A stretch of DNA of 64,000 nucleotides from JAFDBW01 sp963723355 (GTDB taxonomy: Bacteria; Desulfobacterota; Desulfuromonadia; Desulfuromonadales; BM103), in NCBI GenBank assembly GCA_963723355.1, contig CAVRQQ010000010.1:1-64000 (forward strand), in the 5' to 3' direction. How positions within the stretch are numbered: position 1 is the first letter of the stretch; each line of letters begins with the position of its first letter. Positions 52,981 through 62,246 of this stretch are shown here, piece after piece. The position numbers and the translations under genes are program-made. Under the pieces are notes generated by a model. That model searched no databases. It worked only from the letters and a program-made list of their open reading frames with translations, and had not been told where the DNA came from.

Positions 52981-53418
52981 ATGACGAAATCGATAGCACA
53001 GATATTAAAATTGAAAGGCCGGGAAGTTTACAGCATCACCCCGGACGCCACGATTTACGATGCTCTGAAGGTGATGGCCGACGCCGGCATCGGCGCCCTG
53101 GTCGTTCTGGAACAGGACCAGGTGATCGGAGTTTTTACCGAACGGGATCATGTGCGCAAGGTTGATCTCAACGGGCGTTGTTCGCACAGGGCTTTCGTTC
53201 GTCAGGTCATGTCGGAGGATGTCTGTTATGTCACGCCGGAAGTGACTGTTGATGAGGCCATGGCGATCATGACGGAAAATCGTTGTCGACATTTGCCGGT
53301 CATGGAAAAAAACCAACTGGTTGGCCTGGTGTCGATCGGTGACCTGGTCAAGGCTTCCCTGGAAGAAAAGGATTTCGTTATCAAGCAGCTCAAGAAGTAC
53401 ATCAAGGGAGATCAGTGA
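52981..53418 (+). CDS. CBS-domain protein
   Basis: 145 residues, two CBS domains: VYSITPDATIYDALKVMADA and VCYVTPEVTVDEAMAIMTEN with GVFTERDHVRKV and GLVSIGDLVKAS. They probably bind an adenine nucleotide. GGGGG-rich ribosome site. Downstream of the HDOD gene, same strand; possibly the same transcript. Confidence 0.88.
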   Translation: MTKSIAQILKLKGREVYSITPDATIYDALKVMADAGIGALVVLEQDQVIGVFTERDHVRKVDLNGRCSHRAFVRQVMSEDVCYVTPEVTVDEAMAIMTENRCRHLPVMEKNQLVGLVSIGDLVKASLEEKDFVIKQLKKYIKGDQ

Positions 53419-53436
53419 TCGGTTGGCTGCTACCAG

Positions 53437-53754
53437 ATGATGAAACAGCCGGTCCTCCCGCCTGAGTATGGGCAGACACCCCGCGAAAGGTTGTTAGACG
53501 CCCTCTCCGCAGAGCCGCTCTCTGCCAGGGTGCTCTCACAACGGGTCAGTTTGGCCGAACGTGAAGTCTTCGATCATTTACAGTTTCTGCAGAAAACCCT
53601 GAAAACCCGCGGCCAGAGACTGGTTTTGACACCGGCGACCTGCCTCGATTGTCAATTCGTTTTTCGCAAGCGTGAACGCCTGACCCGGCCGGGACGTTGC
53701 CCGGCCTGCCGCAGTACCCACCTGAGCGAACCGCTTTTTTCCCTGGAACCCTGA
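53437..53754 (+). CDS. predicted HTH / Zn-ribbon regulator
   Basis: 105 residues. N-terminal winged helix-like RERLLDALSAEPLSARVLSQ and VSLAEREVFDHLQFL followed by a zinc ribbon CLDCQFVF ... RCPACRSTHL. It matches the COG3357-type small transcriptional regulators. Follows the CBS gene by 18 bases. Converges with the DUF815 gene; no strong terminator seen between. Confidence 0.75.
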   Translation: MMKQPVLPPEYGQTPRERLLDALSAEPLSARVLSQRVSLAEREVFDHLQFLQKTLKTRGQRLVLTPATCLDCQFVFRKRERLTRPGRCPACRSTHLSEPLFSLEP

Positions 53755-53804
53755 CCGGGGACAGCTTGTCCCTGGCAGGTCTCTCCGTTTTTGTTGCTGT
53801 AAGG

Positions 53805-54692
53805 TTACTGCTCCCGGTCAAGCAGATACTGTCCCAGCCAGTGCCTGGCAAACTGCAGCGCGGTGCGTCCACAGCGCTTGCTCTTGTCGTGCGACCACTT
53901 GATCGCCGCCCTGGCCAACTCGTCATTCCATTGCGGCTTTATGCCGTGCTCGACGCAGAGCCTGGCGATGGTTTTTTCGACAATCTCCAGGTAAAGGCTC
54001 TGCTTTAATACGTAAAAAGACAACCAGAGGCCAAAACGGTCGGACAGGGATATCTTCTCTTCGACCGCTTCACCGTGGTGGATCTCGTTGTGGACCATCT
54101 TGGCGCCGAGGTTGTCGGTGTGAAACTCCGGCAGCAGGTGGCGCCGGTTGGAGGTCACGTAAATCAGGACATTCTTCGGCGAGGCATAGACCGAGCCATC
54201 GAGGACGCTTTTCAGAATCTTGTAGCCCGGGTCGTCCGGTTCAAAGGAGAGGTCGTCACAGAGAATGATATAGCGATAGGGTTGCTTGCCGATCTGGGCA
54301 AAAATGTCGGACAGGAAATTCAGGTCATGTTTATCGATCTGAATGATGCGCAGCCCCTCGATGGCGTACTTGTTTAGCAACGCCCGCACCAGCGAGGACT
54401 TGCCGGTTCCCCGCGATCCCCAGAGCAGTGCGTTGTTGGCCGGAAAGCCGCGCAGGAACTGGCAGGTGTTCCGCTCGAGAATCTGTTTCTGCCGGTCGAT
54501 ACCGACCAGTTCCTCCAGAGCGGTATTCTCGATGTTTTCAATCGGCTCCAGGTAGCCGGCAAACGAGTGGCGACGCCAGTTGGCCGCGGTTGTCCTGGCC
54601 CAGTCGATTGGCTCAACGGCTTGTGGCAGAAGCTGCTCCACTGCAGAAAGGACTCGCTCGAGTTGCTCAACGACTTCAGGCTTCAGGTTCAT
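53805..54692 (-). CDS. DUF815-family AAA ATPase
   Basis: 295 residues, a MoxR-like small ATPase family: ENTALEELVGIDRQKQILER, Walker A LLWGSRGTGKSSLV, Walker B-like YIILCDDLSFEPDD, sensor region VLIYVTSNRRHLLPE and SLSDRFGLWLSF. Role unknown; often acts as an anti-aggregation or assembly ATPase by analogy only. AGAGGACC upstream supports the start. It lies 27 bases after the malonyl-CoA decarboxylase gene. Confidence 0.85.
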   Translation of the reverse strand: MNLKPEVVEQLERVLSAVEQLLPQAVEPIDWARTTAANWRRHSFAGYLEPIENIENTALEELVGIDRQKQILERNTCQFLRGFPANNALLWGSRGTGKSSLVRALLNKYAIEGLRIIQIDKHDLNFLSDIFAQIGKQPYRYIILCDDLSFEPDDPGYKILKSVLDGSVYASPKNVLIYVTSNRRHLLPEFHTDNLGAKMVHNEIHHGEAVEEKISLSDRFGLWLSFYVLKQSLYLEIVEKTIARLCVEHGIKPQWNDELARAAIKWSHDKSKRCGRTALQFARHWLGQYLLDREQ

Positions 54693-54719
54693 TATTCGGT
54701 CCTCTGGTCAAGAAGAAGT

Positions 54720-56210
54720 TCAGGTTTGCGCTGGGTTGTTTGACCCGTTGCTGCGCCTGAGTGAGATCATCCTGCGCAGACGGGTCAACTGGCCCTTCTC
54801 ATCTTCGTCATCACGCAACAGGTTGCGCACCCGCTTGGCGGCGGCGATATCTCTGTTGGTCGCATAGGCCTCGATATTCTGCTCCATCTCCTTGAGATGG
54901 TAGAGATAGTTGACCATCAGGCCGCACGATTCCTGCATCCCCTTGGCGGACGTATCACCGAGCCAGTTGATGCGTTCGATGCGGGCGCCGTTGCCAAGAT
55001 GGAAACGGGCGACCGGGTCGAATGGTGCCTGGTCCTTTTCGCGCTGTTCGTGCAGGTAGCGGGCGCATAATGAAAGCAGCGGCTCTCTTAAGATTTCGGT
55101 GACTTGCTGGTTCTGCCACCAGTTCGGAAGCTTGAAGACGGCGTCCGGTTCCGCATCAGTATCGAGCAGGCGGGCCGCTTCGCTCATGGCGTTCAGGATC
55201 GGATCCTGCTCCTTGCCCGTCGTGGCGGCTTCGATATAGGTTGTCAACCAGCGACGGAAACCCGGCAGGGGCGACAGGGTGGAAAAAGTTTTGAGGTTCG
55301 GCAGCTCCTGGCGCAGGCTGGACACCACCTGCTTGATCAGGAACGGGCCGAAGCTGATCCCCTGCAGCCCTTTCTGGGTGTTGGAGATCGAATAGAAGAT
55401 CGCGGTGTCGGCTTCCCGGGGGTCGGTATCCGGGGCGCCTTCATCGAGCAATTCCTGGATGCTGGTTGCCAACCCCTCGACCAGTGCGACCTCGATGAAG
55501 ATCAAGGGCTCGTCGGACATACCGGGATGAAAAAAAGCATAACAGCGGCGGTCCGATTCAAGGCGGTTATGCAAATCGTTCCAGGAGCTGATCGCATGAA
55601 CCGCCTCGTAGGCCATGAGTTTTTCAAGTAAGGCCGCGGGGCTTTGCCAGGTGATGCGTTCGATCGTGAGAAAACCGATATCGAACCAGCTGATCAGCAA
55701 CTCCTTGAGGTCGCGATCAAGGGCGGTGAGTTTCGGCTGCTTCGGGCGAAAGGACAACAGGTCGGCGCGCAGGTCGACCAGGAATTTGACGCCCTGGGGC
55801 AGGGCATTAAACTGGCGGAGCAGCCGCTGTTGGGGTGAAACCAGTGCCTCGCTCATGCGGTTGACAGTCTGGCGGAAGCTCTTGTCATCATCCGTTGCCA
55901 GCAGCTCCTGTGCCGTTGCTTTGATCTGTTCCCGGTCGAGGTAAAAATTGTCCACCAGGGTTTCGAGGAAATTCCTGCGTCCTGTCTCGCTCAGGGTCAG
56001 GTAGAGTTCACCGAGGATGGCGGCTCGCTGGCGAGCTGAAACTTCACCGCCTCGCCCGGTCAGGCAGTCCTCCATCAGGAGCTTGACCTTGTCTGCATCG
56101 GCGGGCGGCAGATCGGCATTCACCCTGGGCTGACTGCTCTTGCCGGAGCCGAGGATTTCGCCCCAGGCCCTTCTGATCTGTCCCCAGTCGAATTGAAAAC
56201 GTGAATTCAT
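54720..56210 (-). CDS. malonyl-CoA decarboxylase
   Basis: 496 residues, single-protein (eukaryote-type) malonyl-CoA decarboxylase. An N-terminal four-helix region is followed by the GNAT-like catalytic domain with FYSISNTQKGLQGISFG (catalytic Ser) and RFHLGNGARIERINWLGD (catalytic His). It would convert malonyl-CoA to acetyl-CoA, clearing malonyl-CoA or recovering carbon. GGAG upstream, 17 bases after the DUF445 stop, so co-transcription with DUF445 and DUF815 is likely. Confidence 0.9.
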   Translation of the reverse strand: MNSRFQFDWGQIRRAWGEILGSGKSSQPRVNADLPPADADKVKLLMEDCLTGRGGEVSARQRAAILGELYLTLSETGRRNFLETLVDNFYLDREQIKATAQELLATDDDKSFRQTVNRMSEALVSPQQRLLRQFNALPQGVKFLVDLRADLLSFRPKQPKLTALDRDLKELLISWFDIGFLTIERITWQSPAALLEKLMAYEAVHAISSWNDLHNRLESDRRCYAFFHPGMSDEPLIFIEVALVEGLATSIQELLDEGAPDTDPREADTAIFYSISNTQKGLQGISFGPFLIKQVVSSLRQELPNLKTFSTLSPLPGFRRWLTTYIEAATTGKEQDPILNAMSEAARLLDTDAEPDAVFKLPNWWQNQQVTEILREPLLSLCARYLHEQREKDQAPFDPVARFHLGNGARIERINWLGDTSAKGMQESCGLMVNYLYHLKEMEQNIEAYATNRDIAAAKRVRNLLRDDEDEKGQLTRLRRMISLRRSNGSNNPAQT

Positions 56211-56227
56211 TGCATAAACTCCATGAT

Positions 56228-57823
56228 TCAGGCCAGCGACCAGACCGCCAGGTTGAGCAAGCCGATCAGGAAGCCAAGGATGGCACCGAACAGGTTGATG
56301 TATTTGAACTGTTCCTTCATGACCCCCATCAGAAGACCCTCAACCTGAAGTATATCAAGCTGGTTGACCTTGTCTTCGACCATTCGGGCGATGTTGAGCG
56401 TTTCGATCAGTGGCGGGACCTCTTTCTGCAGGACCTCGCCGACCTGATGGTACAGGCTGTCTTCAAGTTCCTCAAGCACATCGGCGGGCAGGCGTTCTGC
56501 CAGGCGGCCCAGCGGATGGCGATACACCAGCTCATCGATCTTGTCCTTGAGAAGTGTGTCGATCGCTTCTGCCGCTTCGGCGGACCTGGCCAGCTTCAGG
56601 ACCTGGTCGCCGAGTTCGGTCTGCAGATTCTCAACCCCGTTTTCCGGGAGGTTCTCGTTGAGCAGACTGCGGAATGACCTGTCCTTGACCCGCTGCACCC
56701 CCTGCTCGGCAAAGCCGAGCAGCAGCTCGGTGGTCCGCCGGCTCTGCACCGCGGCGACGGAACGCTCGCTCAGGTAGCGTCTGGCCCCGGCAATTTTTTC
56801 ATAAGGGGCTTTTTCGAGAAAACTGCTCAGCGGTTTGTCCAGCAGGTTTTCCAGGCGTTCACGCAGCATGCTGGCGACCTGCTGTTGGGTCTGCTCTTCA
56901 CGCAGCCAGCGGGAAACCTCTTCACCGGCCTTGTCAAGAAATCCGGGGATCTTGTTGTAAACCTGGTCGAGATTGATAAAGCCACTCAGCAGGCCGGCCA
57001 GCCCGCCAAGGGAGTCAAGAAAGACATTGATCCCCTGTTTAGCCCTCTCGGCCAGGCGTTGCCGAAATTCAGGGTCGTACAGGAGTCCGCCGAAGCGTTC
57101 GAGGAGCGGGGGGACTTCGCGTTCAACCTGCTGCAGGAGGACTTCGACCAGGTCTGCCGGCAGCAAATCGCGCAGGGCGCGGTCACTCAACAGCAGCCGT
57201 TCGATCCGCTGATCAACGAATCTCTCCACCGCCTGGGCGGTATCGACAGAATGCAGTACCGTGGTCAGGCGATTATCGAGGTGACGCTGCAGCTCCTGGT
57301 AACGGGCGGGTGACAGAAAGCTTTCCAGGTCGCGTGCCAGCAGGGCGTCGCCTTTCTCGATGATGAAGCGCCGCATTTGCGCTTCGAACTGATCGCTGGC
57401 GAGGTAATCGGTGACCTGTCGAAGGGCCTTCGACCGCAGGGTCGAGACCAGCTCCCGAAAGCGCCGCTGGTAGCTGTCCGGCACCAGGGTGTCGAGGGCG
57501 CCCAGGTCACGATCGAGAAAGGCGCCGAGTTTGTCGTTGACAGCACTTTTCAGCTCCCGATTGAAAGCCGGTTTCTCCAGGGCCTGGCGGACATCGTCGG
57601 CGGTCAGCAGGTGCGAACCGACCATTTCGCCCATGCGCTGTGCCAGTTCGCCACGCTTGGCTGGAATAATCCCGGGGGTCAATGGCAGGCGCATGCCGAG
57701 CAGTCGCCAGGGGTACAATGGTCGAAACAGCATGCGGATGGCGATGTAGTTGGTGACATAGCCGATCAGCGCACCGAGCAGGGGTGGCACCAGGTAGGGC
57801 AGCCATGGCAGGTTGTCTAGCAT
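56228..57823 (-). CDS. DUF445-family membrane protein
   Basis: 531 residues. A hydrophobic N-terminus (LVPPLLGALIGYVTNYIAIR) carries the family signature GYVTNYIAIRMLFRPL, then a long charged helical region with repeated lengths of RxL motifs, and a C-terminal hydrophobic segment (FGAILGFLIGLLNLAVWSL). Family function is unknown. First gene of a minus-strand run with malonyl-CoA decarboxylase and DUF815; divergent from hslO. Confidence 0.82.
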   Translation of the reverse strand: MLDNLPWLPYLVPPLLGALIGYVTNYIAIRMLFRPLYPWRLLGMRLPLTPGIIPAKRGELAQRMGEMVGSHLLTADDVRQALEKPAFNRELKSAVNDKLGAFLDRDLGALDTLVPDSYQRRFRELVSTLRSKALRQVTDYLASDQFEAQMRRFIIEKGDALLARDLESFLSPARYQELQRHLDNRLTTVLHSVDTAQAVERFVDQRIERLLLSDRALRDLLPADLVEVLLQQVEREVPPLLERFGGLLYDPEFRQRLAERAKQGINVFLDSLGGLAGLLSGFINLDQVYNKIPGFLDKAGEEVSRWLREEQTQQQVASMLRERLENLLDKPLSSFLEKAPYEKIAGARRYLSERSVAAVQSRRTTELLLGFAEQGVQRVKDRSFRSLLNENLPENGVENLQTELGDQVLKLARSAEAAEAIDTLLKDKIDELVYRHPLGRLAERLPADVLEELEDSLYHQVGEVLQKEVPPLIETLNIARMVEDKVNQLDILQVEGLLMGVMKEQFKYINLFGAILGFLIGLLNLAVWSLA

Positions 57824-57919
57824 GATTTTCTCTCTGCGCAGGTCATCGGTGTCTGATATGATCTTTTACCGGCATCCTGCTTCCGGTTAATATCCTGTTC
57901 GTTTCGGGGAGCATTACTC

Positions 57920-58792
57920 ATGACTGACCATATGATTCGTGTCTTGACTCTCGACGGCGCAATTCGTGTCAGTGTTGCAGCAACCACCGTTCTGGTCGAA
58001 GAAGTGCGTCGCCGGCAGCAGACCGATCCGACCGCCACTGTCGCGGTGGGTCGACTGGCGACCGCGGCCGCCCTGATGGGCAGCCTCCTTAAAGGCAAGC
58101 AACGGATCGGCCTCATAGTTGAGGGCAACGGGCCGCTGCAGAGAATCCAGGCCGAAACCGATGCCCTCGGTCACGTCCGGGCCACTCTCAAGGTGGCGCA
58201 TGCCGGTCTGCCGCCCCGTGACGGCCGCTTCGATGTCGCCGGGGCGATCGGTCATGCCGGGTTCCTGCATGTCATCAAGGACCTGGACCTGAAGGAACCT
58301 TACCGCGGCATGGTGCAACTGGTCAGCAGTGAAATTGCCGAAGACCTGGCGTATTATTTCACCACCTCAGAGCAGACTCCGTCAAGTGTCGCGCTCGGCG
58401 TCGAACTGGGCCAACAGGCCGAGGTCGTCGCCGCGGGAGGATTCCTGCTGCAGTTGATGCCCGATGCCGATGACACGGTCGTCGAGCGGCTCAGCGAACG
58501 TCTCGCCACGCTGCCACCTACCACCACGATGCTCCGACAGGGGCTTTCTCCCGAAGCGATCGCAGAGCGGCTTCTCGAGAGCGACCCTTACCGGATCCTC
58601 GGCAGCACGGAACTGGGGTTTACCTGCAACTGCAGCCAGCGGCAAACGCTTAATCTGCTGCGCACCCTCGGTGCCGATGAGCTGGACCGCTTGATCGAGG
58701 AAGATGGCGGGGCCTCGGTGACCTGCGAGTACTGCAAGGAGGTCTACACGGTAACCGCTGACGCTTTAGGCGAACTCAGGGCAAGTCTCTGA
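57920..58792 (+). CDS. hslO: Hsp33 redox-regulated chaperone
   Basis: 290 residues. The N-terminal domain has GRLATAAALMGSLLKG and GLPPRDGRFDVAGAIG. The C-terminal redox switch has CNC and CEYC, the CXC-X27/30-CXXC zinc center that releases zinc on oxidation and activates holdase activity. GGGGAG is eight bases before the ATG. Single gene facing DUF445. Confidence 0.93.
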   Translation: MTDHMIRVLTLDGAIRVSVAATTVLVEEVRRRQQTDPTATVAVGRLATAAALMGSLLKGKQRIGLIVEGNGPLQRIQAETDALGHVRATLKVAHAGLPPRDGRFDVAGAIGHAGFLHVIKDLDLKEPYRGMVQLVSSEIAEDLAYYFTTSEQTPSSVALGVELGQQAEVVAAGGFLLQLMPDADDTVVERLSERLATLPPTTTMLRQGLSPEAIAERLLESDPYRILGSTELGFTCNCSQRQTLNLLRTLGADELDRLIEEDGGASVTCEYCKEVYTVTADALGELRASL

Positions 58793-58831
58793 TTTCCAAA
58801 AGCTGCAACGGCCCGTCCTGGGCCTTCCCCC

Positions 58832-59422
58832 TCAATTCTTGCCCGCCTGTCCATCAAAGGCCACGCCGGCCGCCTGAAAGGCCGGGTGCTGTCCAAGCCT
58901 TTGCAGAAGAACCGTCGCCAGCCACCCGGTCAGAACTCCAGAGAATACAGTGAAAAACAAAAACAGCGGGGCGATCTGCCAGATTGCCTCATGTTGTATG
59001 ATCAGCAGCCTCGCAGCCAGAACCTGCCCCAAAGCATGCCCCGCCGCGCCGGCTGCCGAAACACCCACGGGACTTAAATACCGTCCACAGATTCGATGCA
59101 TGATGATCATAACAGATGTGGCAACGATTGTGCCGGTCAATGCGAGCCAGAACCCCGGGCTGAACAGTCTGCCGAGCAGCAGCGCGCCGATTCCGACCCG
59201 GGCCAGACTGACGGTCCATGCCGCCCTGCTGTCATACAGGTAGAGGGCTGACAGGGTCATGATATTTGCCAGTCCGAGGCGCAGCCAAGGGATCGGAGAT
59301 GGCAGGAGTGACTCGAGAATGTGCAGGCTCACGGCCAGGGCGATGAACAGGGCGAGAAAAACCTGGCGCCGTGCCCGGGCCAGCTTTTCCGCATCAGCGG
59401 CTGAGCAGATCATAAGGCGCAT
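58832..59422 (-). CDS. Gx transporter family protein
   Basis: About 196 residues, five or six hydrophobic helices, with LFIALAVSLHILESLLP, PSPIPWLRLGLANIMTLSAL and AAGAAGHALGQVLAARLL, the Hepta_diphos_synth/Gx transporter pattern. The family is often next to a NusG domain II protein and ApbE, as here, and is probably an uptake or redox-linked membrane component. The start is uncertain: ATGs at 59422 and 59413 both overlap the upstream gene; no good Shine-Dalgarno. Confidence 0.8.
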   Translation of the reverse strand: MRLMICSAADAEKLARARRQVFLALFIALAVSLHILESLLPSPIPWLRLGLANIMTLSALYLYDSRAAWTVSLARVGIGALLLGRLFSPGFWLALTGTIVATSVMIIMHRICGRYLSPVGVSAAGAAGHALGQVLAARLLIIQHEAIWQIAPLFLFFTVFSGVLTGWLATVLLQRLGQHPAFQAAGVAFDGQAGKN

Positions 59423-59780
59423 TCTCGTCGGCCGGGCTCTCGATCCGGACCATGATCCGGTTTGGCACACAGGCCAAAAGGTCTCCTGAATGCTTGGCCG
59501 GTCCCATAGAGATACAGACTTTTCGGGGGCAGGGCGAACTGGTCACATGGGCTCCTGTTGCATCGATCACGAGATGTGTTTTGCCGAGTGGGCCATCCAG
59601 GTCAACCGAGTGGAACTGATCGAGCTCGGCGACGAAGCAGGTCTGGTCGCCAGAGGTCACCACCACGCGCGTGCCTTTCGGTGCCGCCGCCAGCCAGGCA
59701 ATCCCGGCAACGGAGATGCCGAGCAGCGTGAGGACGACCAGCCAGTCCCCTCCGGTCATGACCTGCCATGGTGTTTTCAT
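59394..59780 (-). CDS. NusG domain II-containing membrane protein
   Basis: 128 residues. One membrane helix near residues 13-32 (LVVLTLLGISVAGIAWLAAA), then a small beta domain with SSPCPRKVCISMGPAKHSGD and LLACVPNRIMVRIE, the NusG-II pattern with three conserved cysteines. ATGA overlap with the upstream ApbE gene, and its own stop overlaps the Gx transporter gene, so the three genes are coupled. Confidence 0.85.
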   Translation of the reverse strand: MKTPWQVMTGGDWLVVLTLLGISVAGIAWLAAAPKGTRVVVTSGDQTCFVAELDQFHSVDLDGPLGKTHLVIDATGAHVTSSPCPRKVCISMGPAKHSGDLLACVPNRIMVRIESPADENAPYDLLSR

Positions 59781-60775
59781 GGCGAACCCGCGTAGTTCGC
59801 CCAGCCCGGGCTGGGATGCAGCGTACCGTCGGCAGCGACAATCAAGCCTTCCGAACCGGGGTATTCTGCCAGCAGTGCCAGCCCTTTCTCCGGACCGAGG
59901 ACAAAGAGTGCCGTAGCCAGGGCATCGCCGAGGGCGACGCTGTCGGTAATCACTGTGACGCTTTGGCAGCCGCGGGCCGGCGATCCGGTTTTCGGGTCGA
60001 ATATGTGGTGATAGCGTTGACCGTCCTGCTCGAAGAAGCGTTCGTAATCGCCGGAGGTGACCACGGCCTTGTCGCGAACCTTTACGGTGGCCAGGATGCC
60101 GCCCTGTTCGCGGGGGTGCTGGATGCCGATTCGCCATGGGTGTTCCGGGTGCTGGCCGAGCAGGTACATGTCGCCTCCGGCATTGACTGCTCCACTGGTG
60201 ATGCCATGCTTTTTCAGCACGATGACTGCCTGGTCAACGATATAGCCTTTGGCAATCCCGCCGAGGTCCACCATCAGCTGCGGGCTTTGTTTGATGAGGT
60301 TGAGGCCTTCCAGGCTGAGGGCCTGGAAGCCTGTCCCTTCTAAGGTCTCGGCAATGGCCGCCTGCGTCGGAACCACCGGGTTCTCCTGGTCAATGCCCCA
60401 GAGGATCTTCAAGCGACCGAGCGTCATATCGAAGGCCCCTTTGCTGCGCCTGGCCACGTCAAGTCCCAGAGCAAACACTTCGGCGGTTTCCGGGGCAACT
60501 TTGCCGCCCTTACTGCTCTGTGACAGGCGGCTTACGTCGCTGTCCTGGTAATGCCTGCTGAGCAGCCTGTCAAGTCTTGCCATCTCGGCAAAGGCGTCAT
60601 CAACCGCCGCGTCGAGCTGGCCGGTGTCCCGCCCCGAGGCAACAATCTCGACGATCGTGCCCATCATCAACTGGCTGCGACGGATCAGCTCCGTATCTCC
60701 TGAGTTCGTGCGCAGCCACCCCAATGCCAGCAGGAGAAGGATGATGCCTATGATCAGAGGTCGGTTCCAGGGCAA
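59777..60775 (-). CDS. apbE: FAD:protein FMN transferase
   Basis: 332 residues. N-terminal membrane anchor or signal segment (LIIGIILLLLALGWL), then the ApbE fold with MMGTIVEIVASGRD, LDRLLSRHYQDSDVSRL, VDLGGIAKGYIVDQAV, and VTSGDYERFFEQDG ... HIFDPKTGSPA. It attaches FMN to Thr/Ser of exported flavoproteins. No clear flavinylation target motif was noticed in the window. First gene of apbE / NusG-II / Gx; starts three bases after rimO's stop. Confidence 0.9.
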   Translation of the reverse strand: MPWNRPLIIGIILLLLALGWLRTNSGDTELIRRSQLMMGTIVEIVASGRDTGQLDAAVDDAFAEMARLDRLLSRHYQDSDVSRLSQSSKGGKVAPETAEVFALGLDVARRSKGAFDMTLGRLKILWGIDQENPVVPTQAAIAETLEGTGFQALSLEGLNLIKQSPQLMVDLGGIAKGYIVDQAVIVLKKHGITSGAVNAGGDMYLLGQHPEHPWRIGIQHPREQGGILATVKVRDKAVVTSGDYERFFEQDGQRYHHIFDPKTGSPARGCQSVTVITDSVALGDALATALFVLGPEKGLALLAEYPGSEGLIVAADGTLHPSPGWANYAGSP

Positions 60776-60777
60776 GG

Positions 60778-62116
60778 TCAGTTCTCGCAGATTTCGCCGA
60801 TCAAATCGTGTTCGGACGAGTCGGTGATCTTCAGGTTGACGATATCGCCGACGACAGCCTGTCCGGAGGTGATGTAGACCTGGCCGTCCACGTCCGGGGC
60901 CTGGCGCACACTGCGACCGCGCAGCAGCAGTTCGGTCTCCTCACTGTAACCTTCTACGAGAGTCGGTTCGATGCGGCCTTTAAGGGCCAGGTTTTTTTTC
61001 AAGGAAACCCTCGCCTGGGCTTTCATCAGGCGTTTGACACGCGCCTGCTTGGTGCGTTCCGGCACCTGATTGTCAAGTTGTGCGGCGGGCGTGCCGTCCT
61101 CGCGGGAATACCGGAACGCGCCGAGCCGTTCAAAATGGCCTTCCTCGACAAATGCGAGCAGCTTGCGAAACTGGGCGTCGGATCTCTCCGGGGAAGCCGA
61201 CGATCAGCGAGGTGCGCAGGGTCATCTCAGGAATCCGTGTGCGGATGCGTTGCAGCAGGGCACGGATGTCGGATTCATCGACCCGACGGTTCATGGCGGC
61301 CAGGATCCGATCGTCGATGTGCTGGATCGGCAGGTCGAGATAGTTGCAGATCTTCTCTTCTGCGGCGATCAGGTCGAGCAGCTCATCGGTGATGCCGTCC
61401 GGGTAGGCATACAGCAGTCGCAGCCAGACCAGGCCCTCGATTTTGACCAGCTCTCGCAGCAGGGCAGGCAGCTCCGGGCCGTTGCCGCGCTCGGCGCCGA
61501 AGGCCGTCACATCCTGGGCAATCAGGTTGATTTCCTTGACGCCGTTGTCAACCAGCCGTTTTGTCTCGGCGACAACCGATTCGATGGTCCGCGAGCGCAG
61601 GGTGCCGCGGATACTCGGGATAACGCAGTATGAGCAATGATTGGCACAGCCCTCGGCGATCTTGACATAGGCCGAATAGTAGGGCGACGAGGTCACTCTG
61701 GGCGTGGTGTGATCGTAGAGGTAGTCGGGCAGGCCGATCTCCTGCTGCGGCCCGCCTTCAAGGTGCCTGTCGAGTAGTTCGACGATGCGTGGCGCGTCGG
61801 CGGTGCCCATGAAGAAGTCGACCTCGGGCAGCTCCTTCTCCAGCTCCTTCTGGTAACGTTGCGGCATGCAGCCGCTGACGATCAGCAGCTTGCAGCGACC
61901 GTTTTTCTTGTAGTCGGCGACTTCGAGGATCGTTTCGACCGATTCCTCCTGAGCGTCGCGGATAAAAGCGCAGGTATTGACGATGATGATATCCGCTGCA
62001 CTCTCATCGGTGATGATCGAGAAGCGCTCGACGGGCAGGTGGCCGAGCATGACCTCGGCATCAACCAGGTTTTTCGGACAGCCCAGGCTGACCAGGCTGA
62101 CATTGTATCTAGCCAA
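60778..62116 (-). pseudogene. rimO: rimO, ribosomal protein S12 methylthiotransferase (frameshifted)
   Basis: Radical-SAM methylthiotransferase acting on the S12 Asp. Reading frame from 62116: SLGCPKNLVDAEVMLGHLP, VNTCAFI, VSGCMPQR, then CANHCSYC (4Fe-4S SAM cluster) and LIVGFPGE; after this the frame turns into IRRPVSQAARICR and stops at 61130. Reading one base out after about 61182 gives DAQFRKLLAFVEEGHFERLG, the expected continuation, ending at 60778 with a TRAM domain (VSLKKNLALKGRIEPTLVEG). Removing one T on the minus strand near 61182 restores a 445-residue RimO. Either a sequencing error or a recent inactivation. Confidence 0.85.
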
Positions 62117-62246
62117 AATTGTTCCTCCGGTTTTCTTCCAAGATTCGGCGAGTTATAGCACAAAACAGCTTGCGGGAAAAAGGATTCCTCTGGCAGAGGT
62201 GCTCAATCAGGGTCACTGTCTTATGAGTGTTGCCACGGGGGATTCC

